In this document: positions 1 to 6,429 of the stretch, in pieces
Position numbering within the stretch: the first letter of the stretch is position 1
Layout of the letters: each line of letters begins with the position of its first letter
NCBI GenBank assembly: GCA_030040815.1
Contig: JASHSZ010000071.1
Span: 1-8,269, forward strand
From: Streptosporangiaceae bacterium
GTDB taxonomy: Bacteria; Actinomycetota; Actinomycetes; Streptosporangiales; Streptosporangiaceae
Direction: 5' to 3'
DNA: 8,269 nucleotides
Notes under the pieces: model-generated
Database searches by the model: none
What the model was told of the DNA's origin: nothing
Seen by the model: the letters and a program-made list of their open reading frames with translations, nothing else
Translations under genes and position numbers: made by a program

Positions 1-560
1 CGGTGCTGGAGCGTGACCTGGGCAAGGCGACCGCGGCCCACCTGCACGCACTGGCAGACGGCCGGGACGAGCGCCCGGTGGAATCCTCGGTGCGCGAGAA
101 GAGCGTCGGCGCGGAGCAGACGTTCGAGGTGGACCTCAGCGACGCGGCGGCGGTGCGGCGAGAACTCCTGCGGCTGTCCCGGCGGACCGCGAGGGCATTG
201 CGCTCCGGCGGATTCGCAGCCCGGACGATCACGATCAAGCTTCGCAAGTCAGACTTCACCACCATTACCCGGTCCAGGACGCTGGCCGAGGCGACCGGCG
301 AAACACAGCAGATCTACGCCACCGCGTGCTCGCTCTACGCGGCCTCCGGCCTCAGCGGGCAGGCTCGGCTCCGGCTCGTGGGGGTGCGGGCGGCTGGTCT
401 GGTGCCGGCGTCGGCCGCGGCAACCCAGCTCACCCTCGGAGAGCGCGGGCCGTCCTGGCGCGACGCCGAGTCCGCCCTCGACCGGATCAGCGGCCGGTTC
501 GGCCCGGATGCGGTCCGTCCGGCCGCCCTCATCGATACGGGTGAGGCTGGTAGGCACTGA
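1..560 (+). CDS. dinB: DNA polymerase IV (DinB, Y-family), C-terminal part; 5' end outside window
   Basis: Translesion DNA polymerase of the Y family, which copies past damaged or distorted template at the replication fork. Only the last ~186 residues are present; the frame is open at the left edge, so the GTG at base 3 is an internal Val codon, and the catalytic palm lies outside. The visible part begins at the end of the thumb (LGKATAAHLHALA), then the little-finger domain: REKSVGAEQTF (residues ~31-41 of the visible part), TITIKLRKSDFTTITRSRTL (~75-94), and the strand RLRLVGVRAAGL (~122-133). These match the DinB little finger closely. Near residue 142 is QLTLG, where the beta-clamp-binding motif QLxLF is expected; the final Phe is replaced by Gly. 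A tail ending RISGRFGPDAVRPAALI follows, as in other actinobacterial DinB proteins. The stop TGA is at 558-560. The family is clear; whether this is the main DinB or a paralogue cannot be decided from the fragment. Confidence 0.92.
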   Translation, partial: VLERDLGKATAAHLHALADGRDERPVESSVREKSVGAEQTFEVDLSDAAAVRRELLRLSRRTARALRSGGFAARTITIKLRKSDFTTITRSRTLAEATGETQQIYATACSLYAASGLSGQARLRLVGVRAAGLVPASAAATQLTLGERGPSWRDAESALDRISGRFGPDAVRPAALIDTGEAGRH

Positions 561-587
561 GGCTGAGCCGGACCATCGGCGGGGCGG

Positions 588-598
588 CCACACTGTGG
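588..598. repeat. Short inverted repeat CCACA-C-TGTGG downstream of dinB
   Basis: A perfect 5-bp inverted repeat around a single central base, 28 bases after the dinB stop. With a one-base centre it cannot fold fully as RNA and has no T-run after it, so it is not a convincing terminator. It could be a protein-binding half-site pair or chance. Confidence 0.2.
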
Positions 599-629
599 GA
601 CGGATTGGCACCCGCCTGATGTGTACCCT

Positions 630-658
630 TCCACACCGCGCCCCGGCGCTCGTATTCT
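630..658 (+). promoter_or_regulatory. Weak candidate promoter for the DUF3040 gene
   Basis: TCCACA at 630-635 and TATTCT at 653-658 are separated by 17 bp and each match four of six bases of the housekeeping sigma consensus. Transcription would begin near 665, leaving a leader of about 50 bases. The -10 sits in one of the few A/T-richer spots of the gap. A small GC palindrome, GCGCC-CC-GGCGC (638-649), occupies the spacer. Inferred by eye only. Confidence 0.28.
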
Positions 659-705
659 GGGCGTAAAGCAACGGCCGTGGTGCATAGCATTAGGCCGAGG
701 TCAAT

Positions 706-711
706 GGGAGG
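706..711 (+). promoter_or_regulatory. Ribosome binding site GGGAGG for the DUF3040 gene
   Basis: GGGAGG lies 4 bases before GTG 716. This site, with the family-typical N-terminus PLSEHEQRQLEQIE, selects 716 over the in-frame GTG codons at 677 and 680, which lack such a site and would add 13 or 12 atypical residues. Confidence 0.75.
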
Positions 712-715
712 CACA

Positions 716-1141
716 GTGCCGCTCTCTGAGCACGAGCAGCGCCAGCTCGAGCAGATTGAGCAGGCGCTCTATGCCGATCATCCGCGCTTGGCCCGGGTGA
801 TGCGGGCCAAGGATCCCAAGGTCCACTACGGGCGCAAAGTCCGGCAGGCGTCGCTCGGGTTTCTGATCGGCGTCGGGGTCCTGGTATCCGGTATTTTCCT
901 GAAATATCCGTGGTTGTGGGCAGTGGGCTTCGCCATCATGCTGCTGAGCGGCTTCTGGGCCATTGCGAGCTACCGACGGAGGGCCGCGATCGCCGTCACG
1001 GACCGCAAGCGCAGCAGGAGCCGTCGGCAGCGGGACCGGGCGGCCAGGCAGCCGGCCAGCTCGGGACTGATGGAACGGCTCGAGGAGCGCTGGCGGCGCC
1101 GCCAGGAAGGCAACGGCCGCCCTGGACGGCCTGCTGGTTAG
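716..1141 (+). CDS. DUF3040 family small membrane protein
   Basis: A 141-residue membrane protein of unknown function, widespread in Actinobacteria. The first 40 residues are the conserved cytoplasmic part: PLSEHEQRQLEQIEQALYAD (2-21) followed by a basic stretch ending in KVHYGRKVR. Two hydrophobic helices follow (about 46-62 and 66-85), joined by a tight turn KYPW, so both termini are predicted in the cytoplasm. The C-terminal ~55 residues are very rich in Arg and Gln and probably form a charged cytoplasmic tail that could contact membrane phospholipid, nucleic acid or a partner protein; that is inference. In actinobacteria DUF3040 genes often sit near dinB and the mraZ end of the division cluster, as here. 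The stop TAG (1139-1141) interlocks with the stop of the convergent transglutaminase gene. Family assignment is firm; the function is unknown. Confidence 0.88.
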   Translation: MPLSEHEQRQLEQIEQALYADHPRLARVMRAKDPKVHYGRKVRQASLGFLIGVGVLVSGIFLKYPWLWAVGFAIMLLSGFWAIASYRRRAAIAVTDRKRSRSRRQRDRAARQPASSGLMERLEERWRRRQEGNGRPGRPAG

Positions 1142-3717
1142 CTGGTCGAGCGCTGTTCGACGGTGCGGACCTGACGCCGCAGGGCCGGCAGCGAGGTATC
1201 CAGCCAGGTCAGCGTGTCGCCGGCGCGCTGCAGCAGGTGCTGCGCCCTGGTGAGGGTCGAGATCGGCAGTAGCCAGGCGCGGATGCGCTGCCGGGCTCCG
1301 ACCGACGCCGCGAGGGCGCGGCGGACCGTCAGCACATCCTCGCGGAGGCCGGAAGCAGGCCCCGCGAGCCTGGCGTACTGGGCGCGCTCGGCGGCCGCGA
1401 CGATACGGCCGAGCGCCTCGGAGGCTGCAAGGTTCAGCCCGGCCTCGCGACGGATCTGCCTGGCCATGGCCCTCGGTGTCTCGCCAGGCGGCCTGCTGAG
1501 GCCGAAGTCGGCTAGATCATCGGTCAGTTCGCGCCACGCGGCAATGGCGACCGCACTATCGCCGGCGGCAGCCAGCCAGCGCCGCCGCCGGGTCAGCCTG
1601 CGGATCAGCGCCGGCAAGCTGACCAGCAGCAGGGCCAGGACAGGGATGAGAATGAGCAGCCAGAGGTCAGAGCCGCTGACCGCGGGCAGCTTCAGCGCTC
1701 CGCCCAGCTGCGGGTGGCTGAGGCGATTAAGGCCAGGCGTGCCGGCCGGGTGTCCTGCTCCGGCCGAGCCGCCCGCCCCGGTCGTGGCGCCGGACTTCGC
1801 GGCCGACAGGCCGCCGGCCGCCGAGCCGCTCGCGTACGGGGGAGCGACCGCGGTGCCCTGGCCCGCCGGGCCCTGCGGGGTCGGCTCGAACCTGAGCCAG
1901 CCCTCGCCGGGAAAGTACAGCTCCGGCCATGCGTGCGCGTCCGCCGTGGTTACCTGCCAGGTGCCGCTGCCGTGGGTGTCCGTGCCACCGGTATACCCGA
2001 CGACAATGCGGGAGGGGATGCCCGCTAGCCTCGCCAGGATGGCGAAGGCCCAGGCGAACTGCTGGCAGTAACCTCGCTTGTCGGTGGTCAGGAACGTCAG
2101 CAGCCAGTGCGACGGGGGCAGGTTCGTCTTGAGGCTGTAACGGAAGCTGCCCGAGGTGAACCATGCCTGCAGCTCCAGCGCGGCCTGCAACTCGGTGGTG
2201 GCGCCCGCGGTGTGCTGATGCGCGATGGTTGCCAGCTGCGTGTCGTCCGGTCCGCTATACCCGCCGTACTCAGCCAGGATTGAAGCGGGGGTCGCGGATT
2301 GGGCGTTCTCGATTTCAGCGACCGTGGGGTCGGGCACATTGCTTGTGACGGTGTACTTCAGCCCGCCCAGCGGCACGGCCGAGTTGAACATCATGAGCGA
2401 GCCCGGCAGCTCGGCCCAGCCCGGTGTGCTGATCGTGAGCTTGACCGGCGCATACGGGGCAGGCAGGAACCCTGCGGCGCCGCCCTGGTCCTTGTTCAGC
2501 GTGACGGTGGTCGCGACCGTGCTGACCTCGCTGCTTGACAGCTGACCCTGCGGAACGTACGGCAGCTTGCTGCCGTCCGCATACCGGAAACCGGAGCCCT
2601 GGGTGACCTCGGGTTGCCAGGTCCCCGTCCGCACGTTGTAGTTCAGCACGTACACCTGGAGGTACTCGTCCCCGGGGGCTGCCGCGGTCGTGGTGTAGGT
2701 CAGCACTGGCTGCGGCTTGTGTTCCTTGAGCTGCTGCTGGACCTGCAGCAGGGGATCCAGCTGGGCGCTCGCATTGCTGTTGCTGCCGCTCGTGGCGCCG
2801 CCGTCGGCGGCCGAGCCGGTGCCGGTCGGCGTGGTCGCAAAGACGTCGTGCGGCCGCACGGACGGGATCACGATCGGGATGATGACGGCGAGGCACACGG
2901 CAGCCAGGCCAACCCGGCGGCCAGACGCAGCGAGCTGCTTGGTGTCGGGTCCGCTTCCGGCTTCGTCGGCTGGCTGGACGTACTTGAACGTGACAAGCTG
3001 TCCCCACATCCGCAGCCGCTCGCGACTGGCCGTGGAGAGCAGCGTGAGATACCCGGCCATGCCGGCGGCGAAGGTGAGCACCTGGATGCCGCCGAAGGCC
3101 TTGAGATTGCTGGTGACCGGCACGCTGAACAGCACAAGCAGCGGCAGCCCGGCGATGGCGGGCCGCTGCATCCGGACCGCCAGCAGATCCACCGTGACCG
3201 CGACCAGGCCAATACCGGCGGTCCCGACAAGGCTGACCGCGGTGGTGTCAGGCACCGGCGGCGAACCCCGGAACGAAGCAAAGGCGATGCGGACGAGCTG
3301 GCCGAGATGGTCCATCGAGGCGCGACTGGGCAGTACGTGGCCGTACGAGTGGCTCGCCGCGAAGGCCACGTTCAAGTAGATGAGCAGGGCTGCCAGGTAG
3401 AGAGCGAGGACGGCGAAGCCACGCGGCGACCGCCTGCCGGACGCGCTCGCGGCCGTCAGCGCGACGATCGCCAGCCCGGTAACCAGCGCGGCCCAGCTCC
3501 ACCAGAACAGCAGCGCGACGACGGCGATCAGGACGACGATGCTGGCGGTGACCGGGAATCGCAGGCCAGGCATCCTGGACGCGATGCCCGCCGCGGCAAT
3601 CACGATCACGGCGCCAATGCCGCCGCCAAGCCAGCCGGTGCCCTGCACCACGGCGCTGAGCGACAGCGACGCGAGCACGACGGCGATCGCTGCGGTGACG
3701 GGCATCCGGAGGCTCAT
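1138..3717 (-). CDS. Polytopic membrane transglutaminase-like protein (DUF3488 / transglutaminase core / DUF4129)
   Basis: An 859-residue membrane protein related to TgpA. The N-terminal ~285 residues hold about seven or eight hydrophobic helices (around 7-25, 30-46, 56-90 as two, 101-121, 160-181, 188-228 as two, 269-286), matching DUF3488. A Gly/Ser/Asn linker (~294-318) leads to an outward-facing region with the papain-like transglutaminase core: KRGYCQQFAWAFAILARLAG with Cys551, TADAHAWPELYF with His595, then GWLRFEPTP with Glu611 at the usual third-residue (Asp) position. An Ala/Gly/Ser-rich linker (~615-680), one more helix (684-704) and an Arg cluster precede a cytoplasmic DUF4129-like domain (AWRELTDDLADFGL, PGETPRAMARQIRREAGL, AAERAQYA). 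The intact Cys-His pair suggests catalytic activity, but the substrate is unknown; protein cross-linking, deamidation or proteolysis at the cell surface are possible. Its ATG overlaps the DUF58 stop by 4 bp (ATGA), with GGAG 7 bases upstream, so translation is probably coupled. Last gene of the moxR operon. Confidence 0.9.
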   Translation of the reverse strand: MSLRMPVTAAIAVVLASLSLSAVVQGTGWLGGGIGAVIVIAAAGIASRMPGLRFPVTASIVVLIAVVALLFWWSWAALVTGLAIVALTAASASGRRSPRGFAVLALYLAALLIYLNVAFAASHSYGHVLPSRASMDHLGQLVRIAFASFRGSPPVPDTTAVSLVGTAGIGLVAVTVDLLAVRMQRPAIAGLPLLVLFSVPVTSNLKAFGGIQVLTFAAGMAGYLTLLSTASRERLRMWGQLVTFKYVQPADEAGSGPDTKQLAASGRRVGLAAVCLAVIIPIVIPSVRPHDVFATTPTGTGSAADGGATSGSNSNASAQLDPLLQVQQQLKEHKPQPVLTYTTTAAAPGDEYLQVYVLNYNVRTGTWQPEVTQGSGFRYADGSKLPYVPQGQLSSSEVSTVATTVTLNKDQGGAAGFLPAPYAPVKLTISTPGWAELPGSLMMFNSAVPLGGLKYTVTSNVPDPTVAEIENAQSATPASILAEYGGYSGPDDTQLATIAHQHTAGATTELQAALELQAWFTSGSFRYSLKTNLPPSHWLLTFLTTDKRGYCQQFAWAFAILARLAGIPSRIVVGYTGGTDTHGSGTWQVTTADAHAWPELYFPGEGWLRFEPTPQGPAGQGTAVAPPYASGSAAGGLSAAKSGATTGAGGSAGAGHPAGTPGLNRLSHPQLGGALKLPAVSGSDLWLLILIPVLALLLVSLPALIRRLTRRRRWLAAAGDSAVAIAAWRELTDDLADFGLSRPPGETPRAMARQIRREAGLNLAASEALGRIVAAAERAQYARLAGPASGLREDVLTVRRALAASVGARQRIRAWLLPISTLTRAQHLLQRAGDTLTWLDTSLPALRRQVRTVEQRSTS

Positions 3718-5111
3718 GGCAGCGCTCCGTCTGCCGCCCCGCCGACGGGGGCCGGCTGGGCAGGATCCAGCGTGGGGCGCCGCACGAATACGGTCGGCGG
3801 CTGCGCGAGTCGCTGCCAGGCGACCGGCAGCGGCGTCGCTGCGTCGATGACGCTGACATGCCAGCCGGCGTTGCGCAGGATCGCCTCTGCGGGCGCGGTC
3901 TCGGCCGGGCGCGGTGCGCCCGGCTGGCCATCGTCCGAGCTGCGCTTGTCGGCCGTCGCAATTTCGGCGGACGCACCGTCTGCTGGCGGAGATTCACCCG
4001 TACGCGCGAGGCGCGGTACGTCCGTCCAGCTCGTCACGTCCAGGAGCAGCGCGAGGCCCTGACTCCCCTCGGTTCGGCACGCGGCGAGCTGCCGCGCCTC
4101 CCGCACCGTGAGGCGGCCGGCGATGGCGACGATGACCCCGCTAGCCGTCCTGAGCTCAGCCAGGGCTATGTCCAGATTGCGGCGGCTCGACTGCCGGATC
4201 ACCGCCAGCGCGTCCAGCAGCGCGTCGGAGAAGAACGGGCCGCCTCGCAGCGCCTCACCATCGGTGACGAACTGCGCCGACAGGCCCTCCCGCGCGATAT
4301 GCACGCCGACCGACGCGGCCGCGCTCACCGCTGCCTCGAACGAGGACGCGGGCCCGCTGCCGGCATGTGACCAGGACCGTGTGTCGAGGAAGATCGTCGC
4401 CCGGTTGCGCCAGCGCTGCTCTTCCCTGCGCACCATGAGTTCTCCGTACCTGGCGGTTGATCGCCAGTGCACGCGACGCAGTTCGTCGCCGTCTCGGTAC
4501 TCGCGGGGGATGACGTCGTCCTCCCCTGCGGTGGAGGTGAGCCGCGCCCTGCCCTCGCCCTCGCCGGCCCAGGTACGGCTGATGACGGATCGGGACAACC
4601 GGACGACACGCGGCGTCACGACGAATGTCGACCGGCCGGTTGCGGACCTGGTGAGTTCCACCAGGCCGAAGGAGTCGGCCACCCGCAGCTGCAGCGGGCC
4701 AACCTCGAATCTGCCCCGCAGGTCAGACCGGAGCGGGTAGGTGAGCTGACGGATGCCGTGCCGCTCGATCTTGTCCAGCACGTAGCGAGGCCTGCTGCCG
4801 AGGGCGTACGGTACCGCGTCCTCGGCGAGCAGCAGCCCGGTCGGCACCCGGGAGATGTTCTCAAGCCGGAGTGTCACAGTGGCGGTGTGGCCGATCGGGA
4901 CTCGCCGCGGAGTGATGCTACGCGAGGTGGCGAGCCGGTAGTGGCCGCGCCGGGCCGCGAAGGTGGCCAGCAGCGGAAGCGCGATCAGGCCGATGCCGAT
5001 GCACAGCAGGCCGCGCTCGCCCAACGCATAGCCGATCAGCGCACACACAATGCCGGCGGCCACGAACGAGACGCCGCGGGTGGTCATCCCGGCGAGCAGC
5101 GAGGTCCGCAT
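3714..5111 (-). CDS. DUF58 domain-containing membrane-anchored protein
   Basis: A 465-residue protein of the DUF58 family, regular partner of MoxR ATPases. Residues ~13-30 and 34-52 are hydrophobic and form a hairpin anchor. Next comes a beta-rich section (~60-170) with LRLENISRVPTGLLLAEDAV and LRGRFEVGPLQLRVADSFGL, typical of the family. The signature lies at 203-243: REYRDGDELRRVHWRSTAR, ELMVRREEQ, and FLDTRSW, the last resembling the first strand and metal-site edge of a von Willebrand A fold. A low-complexity Pro/Ala/Asp stretch (~366-408) and a tail to 465 follow; the inserts are less conserved and lengthen it somewhat over the ~400-430 residues that are common. The start is ATG 5111, with GGAAGG (5119-5124) 7 bases upstream. 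It lies 41 bp after the moxR stop and overlaps the next gene by 4 bp. Family is certain; molecular role (adaptor or substrate of the MoxR ATPase at the membrane) is inferred. Confidence 0.9.
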   Translation of the reverse strand: MRTSLLAGMTTRGVSFVAAGIVCALIGYALGERGLLCIGIGLIALPLLATFAARRGHYRLATSRSITPRRVPIGHTATVTLRLENISRVPTGLLLAEDAVPYALGSRPRYVLDKIERHGIRQLTYPLRSDLRGRFEVGPLQLRVADSFGLVELTRSATGRSTFVVTPRVVRLSRSVISRTWAGEGEGRARLTSTAGEDDVIPREYRDGDELRRVHWRSTARYGELMVRREEQRWRNRATIFLDTRSWSHAGSGPASSFEAAVSAAASVGVHIAREGLSAQFVTDGEALRGGPFFSDALLDALAVIRQSSRRNLDIALAELRTASGVIVAIAGRLTVREARQLAACRTEGSQGLALLLDVTSWTDVPRLARTGESPPADGASAEIATADKRSSDDGQPGAPRPAETAPAEAILRNAGWHVSVIDAATPLPVAWQRLAQPPTVFVRRPTLDPAQPAPVGGAADGALP

Positions 5112-5118
5112 GGCGTGT

Positions 5119-5124
5119 CCTTCC
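5119..5124 (-). promoter_or_regulatory. Ribosome binding site GGAAGG for the DUF58 gene
   Basis: On the minus strand GGAAGG is 7 bases before ATG 5111 and is immediately adjacent to the 3' foot of the hairpin at 5125-5153. This makes access to the site potentially dependent on the hairpin state or on ribosomes finishing moxR. Confidence 0.75.
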
Positions 5125-5153
5125 GGCGGCCCTGACTCTGAGTCTAGGCCGCC
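5125..5153 (-). repeat. Nested inverted repeat / intercistronic hairpin between moxR and DUF58
   Basis: Outer arms GGCGGCC (5125-5131) and GGCCGCC (5147-5153) are perfectly complementary (7 bp, all G-C). Inside, GACTC-T-GAGTC (5134-5144) is a second inverted repeat, separated from the outer stem by a 2x2 mismatch. As minus-strand RNA this folds as a 7-bp stem, internal loop, 4-bp stem and a 3-base loop. The 5' arm starts at the last base of the moxR stop codon and the 3' arm ends directly before the DUF58 Shine-Dalgarno. No U-run follows, so a classical intrinsic terminator is unlikely; an mRNA-stability, processing or attenuation element fits better. The pairing is seen directly; function is inferred. 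Confidence 0.55.
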
Positions 5154-6124
5154 TACCGGCCGGGCAGCGGCAGCCGACGGATGAGGTTGGTGAGCACCTG
5201 GTCCGGCAGGTCACGGCCAACCATTGCCTCGGCGCTCGGCAGCAGGCGGTGGGCCAGCACCGGTAGCGCGAGAGTCTGGATGTCGTCGGGCAGGACGAAG
5301 TCCCGCTCGTCGAGCGCGGCGTGCGCCCGGCTGGCCCGCAGCAGGTGCAGTGCCGCCCGCGGCGAGGCACCCAGGCGCAGTTCTGTTGCGTTCCTGGTGG
5401 CGTTCACCAGATCGATGATGTACTGCCGGACGGCGGCGGACACGTGCACCTCCCGCACGGCGGCCACGAGCGCTAGCACGTCAATGGCGTGCGCCACGGG
5501 CTTCAGGTGGTCAAGTGGCGAGTCGGCGCCGTGAGTGTCGAGCATGGCGAGCTCCGCATCGCGGGCCGGATACCCGATGGCGATCCTCGCCATGAACCTG
5601 TCCCGCTGGGCCTCGGGCAGGGGATACGTGCCCTCCATCTCGACCGGGTTCTGGGTGGCGATCACCATGAACGGGCGGTCGAGCGGGTAGGTGGTCCCGT
5701 CGACGGTGACCTGGCGCTCTTCCATCGACTCCAGCAGAGCGGACTGCGTCTTGGGCGAGGCCCGGTTGATCTCGTCGCCGAGTACGACATTGGCGAATAT
5801 GGGGCCGGGCTTGAACTCGAATTGGCGCAGTTCCTGGTTGTAGGCGCTCACCCCGGTAATGTCGCTGGGCAGCAGATCCGGGGTGAACTGCACGCGCCGC
5901 ACCGTGCAGTCGACGGATCTTGCGAGTGCCTTGGCTAGTTGCGTCTTCCCGACGCCCGGCACGTCCTCGATAAGGATGTGACCCTCGGCCAGCAGGACCG
6001 TCAGAGCAAGGCGCACCGCCCCGGGCTTGCCGGTGATCACCGTCTGCACCGCTGCGCTTACCTGCTGGGCGACGTGCACGAGCTCAGCAAGCGTTCGGTC
6101 GGCCTGCTGGCCGGTGTCTGTCAC
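5153..6124 (-). CDS. moxR: MoxR-type AAA+ ATPase
   Basis: A 323-residue cytoplasmic AAA+ ATPase of the MoxR family, which couples ATP hydrolysis to maturation or remodelling of partner proteins, usually encoded beside DUF58 genes. Motifs in order: Walker A EDVPGVGKTQLAKALA (53-68), the family segment VQFTPDLLPSDITG (78-91), Walker B VVLGDEINRASPKTQSALLE (113-132) with Asp117-Glu118, sensor 1 VIATQNPVE (154-162), the EGTYPLPEAQRDRF block (164-177), and sensor 2 LGASPRAAL (251-259) with Arg256. All catalytic elements look intact and the length is normal. I chose GTG 6124 because AGGAGGG is 8 bases upstream and the sequence from there (TDTGQQADRTLAELVHVAQQ) is the first that resembles the family; TTG 6127 is one codon earlier. 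The frame stays open for 108 more codons upstream but that part is unlike MoxR and crosses the mraZ promoter. First gene of a probable three-gene operon with DUF58 and the transglutaminase-like gene. Confidence 0.95.
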   Translation of the reverse strand: MTDTGQQADRTLAELVHVAQQVSAAVQTVITGKPGAVRLALTVLLAEGHILIEDVPGVGKTQLAKALARSVDCTVRRVQFTPDLLPSDITGVSAYNQELRQFEFKPGPIFANVVLGDEINRASPKTQSALLESMEERQVTVDGTTYPLDRPFMVIATQNPVEMEGTYPLPEAQRDRFMARIAIGYPARDAELAMLDTHGADSPLDHLKPVAHAIDVLALVAAVREVHVSAAVRQYIIDLVNATRNATELRLGASPRAALHLLRASRAHAALDERDFVLPDDIQTLALPVLAHRLLPSAEAMVGRDLPDQVLTNLIRRLPLPGR

Positions 6125-6132
6125 CAAGGTTG

Positions 6133-6140
6133 CCCTCCTG
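6133..6140 (-). promoter_or_regulatory. Ribosome binding site CAGGAGGG for moxR
   Basis: A strong Shine-Dalgarno on the minus strand, ending 8 bases before GTG 6124 (5 before TTG 6127). It fixes the moxR start well inside the long open frame. Confidence 0.8.
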
Positions 6141-6240
6141 GCGCCATTCCAGTTATCCCATGCGATCCGACAGTACGTCCTCGACGCGGCGGCGGGCGAT
6201 CCCGGTGCCCAACGGCCCCAGGTGTATTCCCCACCTAACC

Positions 6241-6252
6241 GTTCTTCGGAAC
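6241..6252. repeat. Inverted repeat GTTC-TTCG-GAAC
   Basis: A perfect 4-bp inverted repeat around TTCG. Read as + strand RNA it would be a C(UUCG)G tetraloop hairpin, an exceptionally stable loop, though with a short stem; read as DNA it may be an operator in the moxR upstream region. No transcript is known to cover it on the + strand. Confidence 0.25.
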
Positions 6253-6340
6253 CGCTCGCGCCGCGTCCGTGCACCGCACCGCTCACACGCGCGCGGCCGA
6301 CCCGCGGGAGCGTCGAGCGCAAGTCGGGCCGGGACGAGCG

Positions 6341-6368
6341 TTGACGGTGGGGGATAGTGGAGTACAGT
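6341..6368 (+). promoter_or_regulatory. mraZ (dcw cluster) promoter
   Basis: TTGACG at 6341-6346 matches five of six -35 consensus bases. After a 16-bp spacer, TACAGT at 6363-6368 matches four of six -10 bases. Transcription would start near 6375, giving a leader of about 60 bases before GTG 6435. The promoter is overlaid by the four GTGG repeats, so a bound repressor would block it. Seen in sequence; promoter activity inferred. Confidence 0.65.
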
Positions 6369-6382
6369 GGTGGCCCGTGGGG
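6345..6382 (+). promoter_or_regulatory. Predicted MraZ operator: four GTGG repeats at 10-bp spacing
   Basis: GTGG occurs at 6347-6350, 6357-6360, 6367-6370 and 6377-6380, that is, in perfect 10-bp register, so all four lie on one face of the helix. MraZ proteins are known to bind tandem direct repeats with a TGGG/GTGG core at 10-bp spacing upstream of their own gene. The repeats span the spacer, the -10 box and the start region, which predicts autorepression of the dcw operon. The register ends abruptly: positions 6337-6340 (AGCG) and 6387-6390 (GAAC) do not fit. Confidence 0.75.
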
Positions 6383-6421
6383 CAGTGAACCAGTCAATAC
6401 CGCCTGAGGTGGGGCTGCCGG

Positions 6422-6429
6422 GGAGGTGA
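6422..6429 (+). promoter_or_regulatory. Ribosome binding site GGAGGTGA for mraZ
   Basis: A perfect 8-base complement to the 3' end of 16S rRNA, 5 bases before GTG 6435. It decides for GTG 6435 over the in-frame GTG 6426, which lies inside this site. Confidence 0.88.

Noticed and set aside
605..629. Promoter TTGGCA ... TACCCT before the DUF3040 gene
   Set aside because: The spacer is only 13 bp, too short for a housekeeping sigma factor promoter.
1214..2071. + strand open frame of 285 codons antisense to the transglutaminase C-terminal half
   Set aside because: Low-complexity Arg/Ala/Ser product, no motif, fully covered by the real gene on the other strand.
2614..4062. Long + strand open frame of 482 codons opposite the transglutaminase and DUF58 genes
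   Set aside because: Its product is Arg/Gly/Asp-rich with no domain, and it lies antisense to two genes with clear family signatures; long antisense frames are routine in ~70% G+C DNA.
6208..6233. MraZ boxes on the minus strand upstream of moxR (TGGG at 6233, 6220 and 6211)
   Set aside because: Spacings are 13 and 9 bases rather than 10, so they do not form the in-register array seen at the mraZ promoter.
6241..6252. LexA (SOS) box
   Set aside because: The actinobacterial LexA site is GAAC-N4-GTTC in orientation; here the arms are reversed (GTTC-N4-GAAC), so it does not match.
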